Position numbers and translations under genes: made by a program. Below, in pieces: positions 24,913 to 33,330 of a stretch of 64,000 nt of DNA. This DNA is from Ancylobacter novellus DSM 506. GTDB lineage: Bacteria > Pseudomonadota > Alphaproteobacteria > Rhizobiales > Xanthobacteraceae. Position 1 is the stretch's first letter, and each line of letters opens with the position of its first letter. The notes under the pieces are model-generated. The model was not told the DNA's origin. It saw only the letters and a program-made list of their open reading frames with translations, and searched no databases. The stretch covers positions 4,340,001 to 4,404,000 of the forward strand of contig NC_014217.1 in assembly GCF_000092925.1 (NCBI RefSeq), written 5' to 3'.

Positions 24913-25740
24913 TCAATTCCGCGCCACGTCGAGATCGGCCCAGATGCGCCGGACGTAATCGGTGAAGCCGTGGCTCTCGCGGGCGGCGATCATGTCGGTG
25001 CGGTCGCTGTCGAGCGCGATGTCGTAGACCGCCTTCACCCGTGTCGGCCGCTTCGACAGCACGATCACCCGGTCGGCGATGGAGACGGCTTCCTCGATGT
25101 CGTGGGTGATGAGCAGCACCGAGCGCCCGCTCTCGCGCACGAGCTTGGCGGTGTCGCTCTCGATCAGCAGCTTGGTCTGGAAGTCGAGCGCGGCGAAGGG
25201 CTCGTCGAGGAGCAGCACATCCGGTTCGTTGACCAGCGTGCGGGCGAGCGCCACGCGCTGGCGCATGCCGCCGGACAGCGTCGAGGGATAGTGTTCGTCG
25301 AAGCCGTGCAGGCCGAGCTTGTCGAGCACGACATGGCTGCGCTCCTCCGCTTCGGACAGCGAGACGCCGCGGATTTCCAGCCCCAGCATCACGTTGCGCA
25401 GCGCCGTGCGCCAGGGCAGCAGCAGGTCCTTCTGCAGCATGTAGCCGACGCCGGACGGCTGGCCGGAAATCTCCCGCCCGTGCCAGCGTATGCGGCCGGC
25501 ATCGGCGGAGATGAGCCCGCACAGCGTGTTCAGGAGCGTGGTCTTGCCGCAGCCGGACGGGCCGACGATGGCGACGATCTCGCCCTCGTTCAGCGTCAGC
25601 GACAGGTCGCCGATGACGGGCACGATGCGCCCGTCCGAATCGTAGCTCTTGGCGACGTGCTCGACGGTGAGGGGCGGAACGCCGGCCCGAGCCGGCGCCA
25701 CCGCCCCTGCCGCGATGGCGGGGGTCTCCACCGCGCTCAC
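24913..25740 (-). CDS. ABC transporter ATP-binding protein, nitrate/sulfonate/taurine type
   Basis: A 275-aa ATPase: Walker [11 protein letters not shown]-loop GYMLQKDLLLPWRT, signature LSGGMRQR, Walker B DVLLLDEPFAALD and H-loop ITHDIEEAV. The start is a GTG at 25740 whose bases overlap the TGA of the binding-protein gene (GTGA), which gives translational coupling. Drives uptake of the ligand of the upstream binding protein. Confidence 0.92.
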   Translation of the reverse strand: MSAVETPAIAAGAVAPARAGVPPLTVEHVAKSYDSDGRIVPVIGDLSLTLNEGEIVAIVGPSGCGKTTLLNTLCGLISADAGRIRWHGREISGQPSGVGYMLQKDLLLPWRTALRNVMLGLEIRGVSLSEAEERSHVVLDKLGLHGFDEHYPSTLSGGMRQRVALARTLVNEPDVLLLDEPFAALDFQTKLLIESDTAKLVRESGRSVLLITHDIEEAVSIADRVIVLSKRPTRVKAVYDIALDSDRTDMIAARESHGFTDYVRRIWADLDVARN

Positions 25741-26759
25741 CCGAGCTGCTTGATGGCCTTCTCGGCGAAGGAATTGTCGATGATCTCGTCGAACTTGATC
25801 GTGCCCTTGGCGTTGCCGAGATAGACCTGCATGTCCATCAGGTTCGCCCACTGGTCCGGCTTGGTGATCACCGACTGCGCCGGGATCAGGTATTTCAGCT
25901 CGGCATCGATCGCCTTGTCGACCACCTCGCCCGGCAGATCGGGGAATTCGAGCCGCGCCACCTTCTTGGCGAAGGCGGGGTCCGCATAGGTCTTGCGCGA
26001 GGCTTCCTCGAAGGAGGTGACGAGCGCCTGCACCATGGCCGGGTCCTTGGCGATGGTGGAGGGCAGCACCATGATGCCGGTGTTGCAGAACGGGCCGATA
26101 TAGTTGGAGAAGTCGAACACCACCTTGGAGCCCTGCGCTTCGGCGGCGGCGACGCTCGGCTGGTAGGCGACCGCCATGTCGGCCTGGCCGGCGAGCATGG
26201 CGCCGATCTCGGTGCCGGGGTTGACCGGCACGATGGTGACGTCGGTGCCGAGCTTCATGCCGGCCTTCTCCACCATGCGCTTGGTGACGGAGAAGTTGGT
26301 GTTGGGCTCGGGGCTTGTGACGACCTTCTTGCCCTTGAGGTCCTTCGGGTCGGTGAAGGGCTCCATGGTCTTTGACACGCCGAAATAATGGGCGCGCTGC
26401 ACCACCGTGCCGACGACGACGCCCGGTCCGCCATTCTCGCGCGAGATCTGCGCCATGGTGGCGTCGCCGATGGCGAAGTCGGCCGAGCCGCCGAGCACCG
26501 CGGCGAAGGTCTGGGTGTCGCCGCCGGCGGCGGTGACCTTCATGTCCAGCCCGTTCTTCTCGAAGATGCCGTCATGCATGCCGACATAGAGGTTGATGTA
26601 GCCGAGGTTGTGCACGGCTTCGCTGAAATTGACCGTCTTCAGCGCCGCCGCCGAGGCACGGCGGATCACATAGGGAGCGGCGACGAGGCCGCCGGCGGCC
26701 AGCGCCGATGTCTTGAGGAAACCACGCCGGTCGAGGCCGGTGCGCACGCTGTTGGACAT
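25737..26759 (-). CDS. ABC transporter substrate-binding protein, NMT1/SsuA type, Tat-exported
   Basis: A 340-aa periplasmic binding protein. The N-terminus DRRGFLKTSALAAGGLVAAP has a twin-arginine motif, so export is folded through Tat. The mature start LKTVNFSEAVHNLGYINLYVGMHDG is of the nitrate/taurine/pyrimidine-binding class. It is the first gene of the operon with ATPase, permease and acetamidase. The ligand is unknown; the acetamidase suggests an amide or an amide-bearing compound. Confidence 0.88.
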   Translation of the reverse strand: MSNSVRTGLDRRGFLKTSALAAGGLVAAPYVIRRASAAALKTVNFSEAVHNLGYINLYVGMHDGIFEKNGLDMKVTAAGGDTQTFAAVLGGSADFAIGDATMAQISRENGGPGVVVGTVVQRAHYFGVSKTMEPFTDPKDLKGKKVVTSPEPNTNFSVTKRMVEKAGMKLGTDVTIVPVNPGTEIGAMLAGQADMAVAYQPSVAAAEAQGSKVVFDFSNYIGPFCNTGIMVLPSTIAKDPAMVQALVTSFEEASRKTYADPAFAKKVARLEFPDLPGEVVDKAIDAELKYLIPAQSVITKPDQWANLMDMQVYLGNAKGTIKFDEIIDNSFAEKAIKQLG

Positions 26760-26884
26760 GGGTTGCTCTCCACTCTCCGGGGCCCGGAAATCTGGAAGCT
26801 AGAGAATTCCCATCATCGTCGCGTCACAAGTCGAAATAGAACGCAGCGGTTTGCCGCCCCCGGCGGCAGGAACGACCCGCCGGC

Positions 26885-26907
26885 GCTAAATGTCAGCGGT
26901 GACATTT
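26885..26907. promoter_or_regulatory. palindromic operator-like site upstream of the amide importer
   Basis: A perfect inverted repeat with 8-bp arms (AAATGTCA, GCGG, TGACATTT) lies 128 bp upstream of the binding-protein start. The 11-mer GCTAAATGTCA that covers its left arm recurs in inverted orientation at 26995-27005. This layout fits a dimeric regulator with a second half-site about 100 bp away. The binding protein is unknown. Confidence 0.6.
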
Positions 26908-26994
26908 GGCGTGCGTATTTTGCGTGCCGGTGGCGATTACTCGGGCGGCGCCATGGTTATTCGGCCCGCGCCGGACGGCGCATTATGGCAGTTT

Positions 26995-27005
26995 TGACAT
27001 TTAGC
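26995..27005. promoter_or_regulatory. second copy of the operator half-site
   Basis: TGACATTTAGC is the exact reverse complement of the 11-mer at 26885-26895. It lies 26 bp downstream of the end of the OrfA-like gene, in the 271-bp gap upstream of the leftward importer operon. Confidence 0.5.
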
Positions 27006-27030
27006 CCGCCCAACAATTTGGCAGGTGGGC

Positions 27031-27426
27031 TCACCGCGTGATCCGCACCGAGGCGAAGCGGCCGACCAGCGCGCCGCCGCAGCGCTCGGCCGCCAGCATC
27101 GAGGCGCGCTGCGGCTGCATCCCGCTGGCGCGCACGGCGAGACGGTCGGCGCGGTGCGGCAGCTCGCCGGGGAGTGGGGCGTCCTGCGGCTCGTGCAGCC
27201 GCTGCGACAGGTTGGAGACCAGCGCCCGCAGCCGGCGGTTCTCCGCCTCCAGCTCCTTCATCTGCATCACCGCCGGCGCGCTCAGGCCGCCGAAGCGACG
27301 GCGCCAGCGGTAGAAGGTACGCAGCGAGACCTGGGCGGTGCGGCAGATCTCGTCGACCGGCACGCCGGCATTGGCCTCCTGGATCAGGTGGAGGATCTCG
27401 CTCTCGGTGAACTGCGAACGTCGCAT
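27031..27426 (-). CDS. orphan IS3-family OrfA-like helix-turn-helix protein
   Basis: A 131-aa protein. Residues 1-75 match the OrfA of IS3-type elements: MRRSQFTESEILHLIQEANAG, VDEICRTAQVSLRTFYRWRRRFGGL, then a leucine-zipper segment MKELEAENRRLRALVSNLSQRL. The remaining 55 residues are not OrfA-like. No OrfB integrase, no terminal inverted repeats and no target duplication are visible. It is either a remnant or a domesticated DNA-binding protein placed between two divergent amide operons. GAGGA lies 7 bases before the ATG. Confidence 0.65.
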   Translation of the reverse strand: MRRSQFTESEILHLIQEANAGVPVDEICRTAQVSLRTFYRWRRRFGGLSAPAVMQMKELEAENRRLRALVSNLSQRLHEPQDAPLPGELPHRADRLAVRASGMQPQRASMLAAERCGGALVGRFASVRITR

Positions 27427-27834
27427 CGGATCGTCCTCATGAAAGTTGACGGATCGGATGACGGTCGAACCTCTCCTCGGATCTCCGAAGCCGCCCACCC
27501 TGCGCGGCGGCCGTCAGCCGCACATCAGATGAGCATGCGCTTAATATGGGCATACTATAGCCGATCACCGCGCGAGGTGAATGCATTTATTGCGCCGCAG
27601 CAGGGCGGGGCATCCGCCCTTGGCCGCGCTTGGCGAGGCGGCGCCTTCAAGCGCGCCCTGCCGTAGCGGCGGCGGGCCGCGACCTCTGTCATCAAGTGGC
27701 AATACTGCCAGAAATGGCGGCCTTGTGTGCCTTGTGCCGCGCCATTGGGCAGGGCTGAACATTATATGAAGTTGCGCCGGCGCGGGGGCTCAACAGAATT
27801 CGCGGCATCTTCCGAACATCGAGGTGTCCGTCAC
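27427..27834. promoter_or_regulatory. 408-bp intergenic region upstream of the Urt-type operon
   Basis: No gene is supported here. CGGATCG occurs twice, at 27427 and 27450, over the start of the leftward OrfA-like gene. An AT-richer patch around 27536-27560 (TTAATATGGGCATACTATAG) looks promoter-like. Inverted repeats are AGGGCGG-GGCAT-CCGCCCT at 27602-27620 and TGGCA-ATAC-TGCCA at 27697-27710. The region should carry the promoter of the rightward importer operon; a nitrogen-control site was looked for but not found with confidence. Confidence 0.45.
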
Positions 27835-29085
27835 ATGGTCAAGTTCTCGCGGCGTTCCTTCATGCAGGCGACCGGCCTCGCCGCCGCCGGGCTGGCATCT
27901 CCCATCGGCATGCCGGCCATCCTCCGCAACGCTCGGGCCGCCGGCCCGGTGAAGCTCGGCTGCCTGTTCTCCTCCTCCGGCACCATGGCCAATCTCGAAG
28001 GCCGTCTGAACTATGTGGTGAAGATGGCGGCCGACGAGATCAACGCCAAGGGCGGCGTCAACGGTTCGACCATCGACGTGCTGGTCTCCGATCCCGCCTC
28101 CGACTGGCCGCTCTACGCCCAGTCCGCCAAGCAGATGCTCCAGCAGGAGAAGGTGGCGGCGCTGTTCGGCTGCTGGACCTCGGTGTCGCGCAAGACCGTG
28201 CTGCCGGTGGTCGAGCAGGAGAACGGCCTGCTCTACTACCCGCTGCATTTCGAGGGCGACGAGAACTCCAAGAACGTCGTCTACGTCAACTCGCCGCCGG
28301 CGAGCTCGGTGCTGCCCGCCGTCGACTACCTGATGGGCGAGGAAGGCGTCTCGGCCAAGCGCTTCTTCATGCTCGGCTCGGACTATGTGTGGCCGCGCAC
28401 CATCAACAAGCAGCTCAAGGGCTACTGGAAGTCCAAGGGCATTCCGGAGAGCGCCTGGAAGGAGGAATACGTCCCCTTCGGCTTCTCCAACTTCCAGACG
28501 CTGGTGAACCAGATCCGCGCCTTCGCCGACGAGGGCGGCGGCCAGCCCATCGTGGTGCTGACCGTGGTCGGCAACTCGATCCCGGACTTCCTGCGCGAAT
28601 TCGCCAATCAGGGCATCCTCGCCACCGACATCCCGGTGCTCGGCCTCGACATGGTGGAGGCCGACCTCGAGGGCCTCGACACCTCCAAGCTCGTCGGCCA
28701 CCTCAATTGCTGGGCCTATCTGCAGAACGCCAAGGGCGAGGCCAACAAGAAGTTCCTCGCTAGCTGGGCCGACTATGTGAAGGCCAAGAAGGTGCCGTTC
28801 AGCCCGGACGTCTCCATCGACCCGATGGTCTCGGCCTATGACGCCGTGCATCTGTGGGCGATGGCGGCGCAGAAGGCCGGCTCCTTCGACGTGCCGGAGG
28901 TCTCCAAGGCCTTCGCCGGCCTCTCCTTCGACTGCCCGTCGGGCTACAAGATCGCGATGACCGGGGAGAACAACTACGTCTCGCGCGGCGTGTTCATCGG
29001 CTCGGTCAACGACAAGCAGGGCTTCGACATCCTCTGGCAGTCCAAGGACACGCCGAAGCCCGTGCCGTTCAGCCCCTATGGCTGA
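27835..29085 (+). CDS. urtA: urea/short-chain amide ABC transporter binding protein, UrtA/FmdD-like
   Basis: A 416-aa periplasmic binding protein. The N-terminus FSRRSFMQATGLAAAGLASP is a Tat signal. The body has VKLGCLFSSSGTMANLEG and the CWTSVSRKTVLPVVEQENGLLYYPLHFEG segment that is diagnostic for the UrtA/FmdD group. GAGGTG lies 8 bases before the ATG. It heads a complete five-component importer followed by a formamidase instead of urease, so short amides are likely ligands beside urea. Confidence 0.9.
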   Translation: MVKFSRRSFMQATGLAAAGLASPIGMPAILRNARAAGPVKLGCLFSSSGTMANLEGRLNYVVKMAADEINAKGGVNGSTIDVLVSDPASDWPLYAQSAKQMLQQEKVAALFGCWTSVSRKTVLPVVEQENGLLYYPLHFEGDENSKNVVYVNSPPASSVLPAVDYLMGEEGVSAKRFFMLGSDYVWPRTINKQLKGYWKSKGIPESAWKEEYVPFGFSNFQTLVNQIRAFADEGGGQPIVVLTVVGNSIPDFLREFANQGILATDIPVLGLDMVEADLEGLDTSKLVGHLNCWAYLQNAKGEANKKFLASWADYVKAKKVPFSPDVSIDPMVSAYDAVHLWAMAAQKAGSFDVPEVSKAFAGLSFDCPSGYKIAMTGENNYVSRGVFIGSVNDKQGFDILWQSKDTPKPVPFSPYG

Positions 29086-29156
29086 GCCGGCGCGAACCCT
29101 TCCCTGACCCCTTGGGCGGCCGTCCTCGCGAGAGGGCGGCCGTCTTGAGTTCCCGA

Positions 29157-30764
29157 ATGAAGCACTGGTTCCTGCCTCTCATTGCCGGCCTGCTCGCGGC
29201 GCTGCCCATCGCGGCGGTTGCGGCGCCGGTCGACCGCGCCGGGCTCGTCGCGAAACTCTGCGGCGATGCCGGGCAGATGGGCGAGGCGGGGACGGCGCTC
29301 GCCTCCATCGCCGCAACGGGGGACGACGCGGATCGCACCTGGGCCGCCGCGCTGCCCCGTGCCGCCATCGACCGCAAGCTCGCCTGCGACGAGGCCGGCG
29401 CCGTTCTCACCGAGGGCGGGCTCGATGCCGTCACTCGCGCGCCGCGCGAGGCGCAGGGCACGCCGCGCTCGCCGCTGCTCAGCCTGAAGAACCGCCCGGT
29501 CTTCGAGCTCGCCGACGCCGCCTTCGCCCTGCGAACGGCGCCGAACGCGGGCCAGCGCGCGGCGGCGCTGAAGATATTGGAGCGCCGCCCGGCGCTGATC
29601 CCCGAGGGCCTGCTGGAGCGGGCCGCGCAAGCCGAGGCCGATGCCGGGCTGAAGGCGCAGATCGAGAACCTCGCCCAGAGCGCCGCGCTCAATGCCTCCG
29701 ATCCCGCCGCGCGCATCCGCGCCATCGGCCGCGTCGCCGAGAACACCAACCGCCGTACCCTGACCCAGCTCACCGCGCTGAAGAACGATCCCGCCTATGG
29801 CGCGGATGCCGGCTTCCGGCAGGCGGTGGACGCGGGCATCTCCAGGGTCGAGCGCGGCATCGCCATCGGCGACGTGATGGCGACGCTCTATAACGGGTTG
29901 AGCTTCGCCTCGATCCTGTTCATGGCCGCCATCGGCCTCGCCATCATCTTCGGGCTGATGGGCGTCATCAACCTCGCCCAGGGCGAGCTGATCATGATCG
30001 GCGCCTATGTCACCTGGCTGGTGCAGCAGGGCCTGCGCAGCGTCGCCCCCGGCCTGCTCGACTGGTACCTGATCCTCGCCATCCCCGCCGCCTTCCTCGT
30101 CACGGCGGCCATCGGCATCGCGCTGGAGGCGGCGCTGCTGCGCCATCTCTACAAGCGGCCGCTGATGAGCCTGCTCGCCACCTGGGCGGTGAGCCTGTTC
30201 CTGGTCAATCTCGTGCGCGTCATCTTCGGCACGCAGAATCTGCAGTTCGAGACGCCCTTCTACGTCACCGGCGGCGTGCCGGTGATCGGCGACTTCATCT
30301 TCACCTGGAACCGCATGTTCGCGATTCTCTTCGCTGTCGTGACGCTGGCGCTGACGTGGCTGGTCGTGCGCAAGACCCCGCTCGGGCTCAACATCCGCGC
30401 GGTGACGCAGAACCGCGACATGGCGGCCTGCATCGGCATCCCCACAAGGCGCGTCGACATGATGGCCTTCGGCCTCGGCTCCGGCCTTGCCGGGCTCGCC
30501 GGGCTGGCGCTGTCGCCGATCTATTCGGTGAACCCGCAAATGGGCCAGAACTTCATCATCGACAGCTTCATGGTCGTGGTGCTCGGCGGCGTCGGCACCA
30601 TCGCCGGCACGGTGGTCGCAGCCTTGGGCATCGGCCAGATCAACGTGCTGATCGAGCCGCTCTGGGGCGCGGTCGCCGCGAAGGTCATCGTGCTGCTGAT
30701 GATCATCGGCTTCCTGCAATGGCGGCCCGAAGGGCTGTTCGCCGTGAAGGGGCGCCGCAAATGA
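29157..30764 (+). CDS. urtB: urea/short-chain amide ABC transporter permease, UrtB-like
   Basis: A 535-aa LivH-type permease with the N-terminal extension typical of UrtB: a signal-like helix (WFLPLIAGLLAALPIAAVAAP), about 220 soluble residues rich in Ala and charged residues, then eight or so helices from about residue 250 (MGVINLAQGELIMIGAYV, GIPTRRVDMMAFGLGSGLAG). The ATG at 29157 is chosen because the extension begins there. Its stop overlaps urtC as ATGA. The 71-bp gap before it holds the direct repeat GGGCGGCCGTC twice. Confidence 0.9.
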   Translation: MKHWFLPLIAGLLAALPIAAVAAPVDRAGLVAKLCGDAGQMGEAGTALASIAATGDDADRTWAAALPRAAIDRKLACDEAGAVLTEGGLDAVTRAPREAQGTPRSPLLSLKNRPVFELADAAFALRTAPNAGQRAAALKILERRPALIPEGLLERAAQAEADAGLKAQIENLAQSAALNASDPAARIRAIGRVAENTNRRTLTQLTALKNDPAYGADAGFRQAVDAGISRVERGIAIGDVMATLYNGLSFASILFMAAIGLAIIFGLMGVINLAQGELIMIGAYVTWLVQQGLRSVAPGLLDWYLILAIPAAFLVTAAIGIALEAALLRHLYKRPLMSLLATWAVSLFLVNLVRVIFGTQNLQFETPFYVTGGVPVIGDFIFTWNRMFAILFAVVTLALTWLVVRKTPLGLNIRAVTQNRDMAACIGIPTRRVDMMAFGLGSGLAGLAGLALSPIYSVNPQMGQNFIIDSFMVVVLGGVGTIAGTVVAALGIGQINVLIEPLWGAVAAKVIVLLMIIGFLQWRPEGLFAVKGRRK

Positions 30765-31855
30765 CGTCCATCGGCAAGGACCGCCCCTTCCTCGCGTTGG
30801 TGCTCGCGCTCGTCGTCGTCGCCGTGGCGATGCCGCTGCTCGCCGGCACGCCCTTCGGGCTGTCGCGCTACCTCACCAACGCCATCGGCCAGCTCGCCGC
30901 CTTCGCCGTGCTGGCGCTCTCGCTCGATCTCATCTGGGGTTACTTGGGGATCCTCTCGCTCGGCCATGGCCTGTTCTTCGCCATAGGCGGCTATGTGATC
31001 GCCATGTACCTGCTCAAGCACTCCTTCGAGGTGACGGGCACGGTGCCGGACTTCCTCCAGTTCATGGGCTGGAAGGAATTCCCCTTCTACTGGGCCGGCT
31101 TCGATTTCTTCCCCTATGCGCTCTTTGTCGCGATCGCGGTGACGGGGCTGATCGCCGGCCTCTTCGGCTATGTGTCGTTCCGCTCGCGGGTGGGCGGGGT
31201 CTATTTCGCCATCATCACCCAGGCGCTGGTCTACGTCGCCATGCTGCTGATGTTCCGCAACGACACCGGCTTCGGCGGCAATAACGGCATGACCGGATTC
31301 GCCGTCGCCTTCGGCTGGCCGATGGGCACGAGCGGCATGATCACCGCGCTCTCCGTCGCCTCGCTGCTGGTGCTGGCGGCGGTGCTGCTCGGCTGCCGTC
31401 TTCTCGTCGGCAGCCGCTTCGGCGCGCTGATGCTGGCGACCCGCGACGACGAGACCCGCCTGCGCACGCTCGGCTACGAGACGCTGCGGCTCAAGCTCGG
31501 CGTCTGGTGCCTGTCGGCGCTCATCGCCATGCTTGCCGGCATGCTCTACGTGCCGCAGGTCGGCATCATCAATCCGCGCGTGCTCTCGCCCGAACTCTCG
31601 CTGGAGATCGCCGTCTGGGTCGCGATCGGCGGGCGCGGCCATCTCGTCGGCGCGGTGATCGGCGCGCTCCTCGTCAACGCGGTGAAGTTCTGGCTGTCCT
31701 TCGCCGCGCCGGAGGTCTGGCCGTTCATCCTCTCCGGCCTGATCGTGCTGGTGGTGCTGGTCTTCCCCAACGGCCTGATCGACCTCGCCAAGCTCAGGCT
31801 CGTCCGCCCGATGGGCGCGCGGCGCATGGCGGCCGAGCTGGAGGAGGCGCGCTGA
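30761..31855 (+). CDS. urtC: urea/short-chain amide ABC transporter permease, UrtC-like
   Basis: A 364-aa LivM-type permease with about ten hydrophobic helices. Motifs include LSLDLIWGYLGILSLGHGLFF, GGVYFAIITQAL and the long NDTGFGGNNGMTGF loop, all typical of UrtC. It overlaps urtB and urtD by ATGA junctions, so the three proteins are coupled. Confidence 0.92.
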   Translation: MTSIGKDRPFLALVLALVVVAVAMPLLAGTPFGLSRYLTNAIGQLAAFAVLALSLDLIWGYLGILSLGHGLFFAIGGYVIAMYLLKHSFEVTGTVPDFLQFMGWKEFPFYWAGFDFFPYALFVAIAVTGLIAGLFGYVSFRSRVGGVYFAIITQALVYVAMLLMFRNDTGFGGNNGMTGFAVAFGWPMGTSGMITALSVASLLVLAAVLLGCRLLVGSRFGALMLATRDDETRLRTLGYETLRLKLGVWCLSALIAMLAGMLYVPQVGIINPRVLSPELSLEIAVWVAIGGRGHLVGAVIGALLVNAVKFWLSFAAPEVWPFILSGLIVLVVLVFPNGLIDLAKLRLVRPMGARRMAAELEEAR

Positions 31856-32604
31856 TGGCGGTGACCGCTCTCCTCGTCGACGGCCTGACCGTCCGCTTCG
31901 GCAGCTTCCGCGCCATCGACGATTTGTCGCTCGCCATCGACTATGGCGAGGTGCGCGCGGTGATCGGACCGAACGGGGCGGGCAAGACGACGCTGCTCGA
32001 CGTCATCTCCGGCATCACCCGGCCGAAGGAGGGCAGGGTCATCTTCGACGCCACCGGTGGCAGCGCAAATGTCACCTTTGATGTCACCACCCGCAGCGAA
32101 TCCGCCATCGCCCGCGCCGGCATCCGCCGCAAGTTCCAGAAACCCAGTGTTTTCGAGGGTTTGAGCGTGCGCCAGCACATCGCCATCGGCGCCGATGCCG
32201 GATTCCGCCGCCGCCTCGACGAGCCGGCGCTGGAGGACCGTATTAGTGAGGTGATGGAAACGGTTGGCCTCACCGAGCATGCCGACCGCCTCGCCGGCGA
32301 ACTCGGCCACGGCCAGAAGCAATGGCTGGAGATCGGCATGGTACTAGCCTCCGACCCGAAGGTTCTGATGCTGGACGAGCCGGTCGCCGGCCTCACCGAC
32401 GAGGAAACCGAGCGGACGGCGGCGCTTGTGCGCCGGCTCAACCGGCCGGACCGCGCCATCGTCGTGGTTGAGCACGACATGGATTTCGTCGAGCGCATCG
32501 CCGACCGCGTCACCGTGCTGCACGAAGGCCGCACGCTGTTCGAAGGGCCGATGGACAAGGTCCGCGCCGATGCCGGCGTCATCGAGGTCTATCTGGGGCG
32601 CTGA
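31855..32604 (+). CDS. urtD: urea/short-chain amide ABC transporter ATPase, UrtD-like
   Basis: A 249-aa LivG-type ATPase. Walker A is GPNGAGKTT, the Q-loop lies in IRRKFQKPSVFEGLSV, Walker B is LMLDEPVAGLTDEE and the H-loop is VVEHDMDFV. The signature reads LGHGQKQWLEIG, the usual UrtD form in place of LSGGQ. Pairs with UrtE. Confidence 0.92.
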   Translation: MAVTALLVDGLTVRFGSFRAIDDLSLAIDYGEVRAVIGPNGAGKTTLLDVISGITRPKEGRVIFDATGGSANVTFDVTTRSESAIARAGIRRKFQKPSVFEGLSVRQHIAIGADAGFRRRLDEPALEDRISEVMETVGLTEHADRLAGELGHGQKQWLEIGMVLASDPKVLMLDEPVAGLTDEETERTAALVRRLNRPDRAIVVVEHDMDFVERIADRVTVLHEGRTLFEGPMDKVRADAGVIEVYLGR

Positions 32605-32606
32605 CC

Positions 32607-33299
32607 ATGCAGTTCCGTATCGAGGCTCTCGATCAGCATTACGGCTCCTCGCAGGTGCTCCGCCATGTCGGGCTGGAGATCGCGCCGGGCGAGTGCATGG
32701 CGGTGCTCGGCCGCAACGGCGCCGGTAAGACGACGCTGCTCAAATGCGTCATGGGGCTGATCGCGCCGACCTCGGGAAGGGTGCTGCTCGACGGCGAGGA
32801 CGCCACCGCATGGTCGCCGAACCGCCGCTCCCGCGCGGGCGTCGCCTATGTGCCGCAGGGCCGCGAGATCTTCTCCGAGCTCACGGTGGGCGAGAACATC
32901 GAGGCCGCCGCCCGCGCCCACGGCACCTATGGCACGCCGGCGATGGAGGCGGCGGTCGCGCTCTTCCCGGTGCTGCGCGAGATGTGGAAGCGCTCGGGCG
33001 GCGCGCTGTCGGGCGGCCAGCAGCAGCAGCTCGCCATCGCCCGCGCCCTTGTCACCCGGCCGCGCCTGCTCATCCTCGACGAGCCCACCGAGGGCATCCA
33101 GCCCAACATCGTCGCCGCCATCGGCGAGGTGCTGCGGTCGCTCAAAGGTCGGCTGTCGATCCTGCTGGTCGAGCAATATCTCGACTTCGCCATCGAGACC
33201 GCTGACGCTTTCGTCATCCTCTCGCGCGGCGCCGTCGTCGAGAGCGGCCGCGCCGAGGCGATGAGCCGCGATCACCTCACCCGCTTCATCGCCGTCTGA
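32607..33299 (+). CDS. urtE: urea/short-chain amide ABC transporter ATPase, UrtE-like
   Basis: A 230-aa LivF-type ATPase. Walker A is GRNGAGKTT, the signature is LSGGQQQQ, Walker B is LLILDEPTEGIQPNI and the H-loop area is LLVEQYLDF. TEGIQP is the UrtE form. Starts 2 bp after urtD. Confidence 0.92.
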   Translation: MQFRIEALDQHYGSSQVLRHVGLEIAPGECMAVLGRNGAGKTTLLKCVMGLIAPTSGRVLLDGEDATAWSPNRRSRAGVAYVPQGREIFSELTVGENIEAAARAHGTYGTPAMEAAVALFPVLREMWKRSGGALSGGQQQQLAIARALVTRPRLLILDEPTEGIQPNIVAAIGEVLRSLKGRLSILLVEQYLDFAIETADAFVILSRGAVVESGRAEAMSRDHLTRFIAV

Positions 33300-33330
33300 A
33301 CAGCTTCGAACCCGCATGCAGGAGTTATCT

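Noticed and set aside
27031..27834. A complete insertion sequence around the OrfA-like gene
   Set aside because: No OrfB, no terminal inverted repeats and no target-site duplication were found.
27427..27834. A sigma-54 or NtrC site upstream of the Urt-type operon
   Set aside because: TGGCA-like pieces occur, but none has the correct spacing to a GC-type -12 element.
31855..32604. TGTCA-type sequence near 32068 in urtD as a further copy of the operator
   Set aside because: It lies inside coding sequence and does not keep the palindrome; likely chance.
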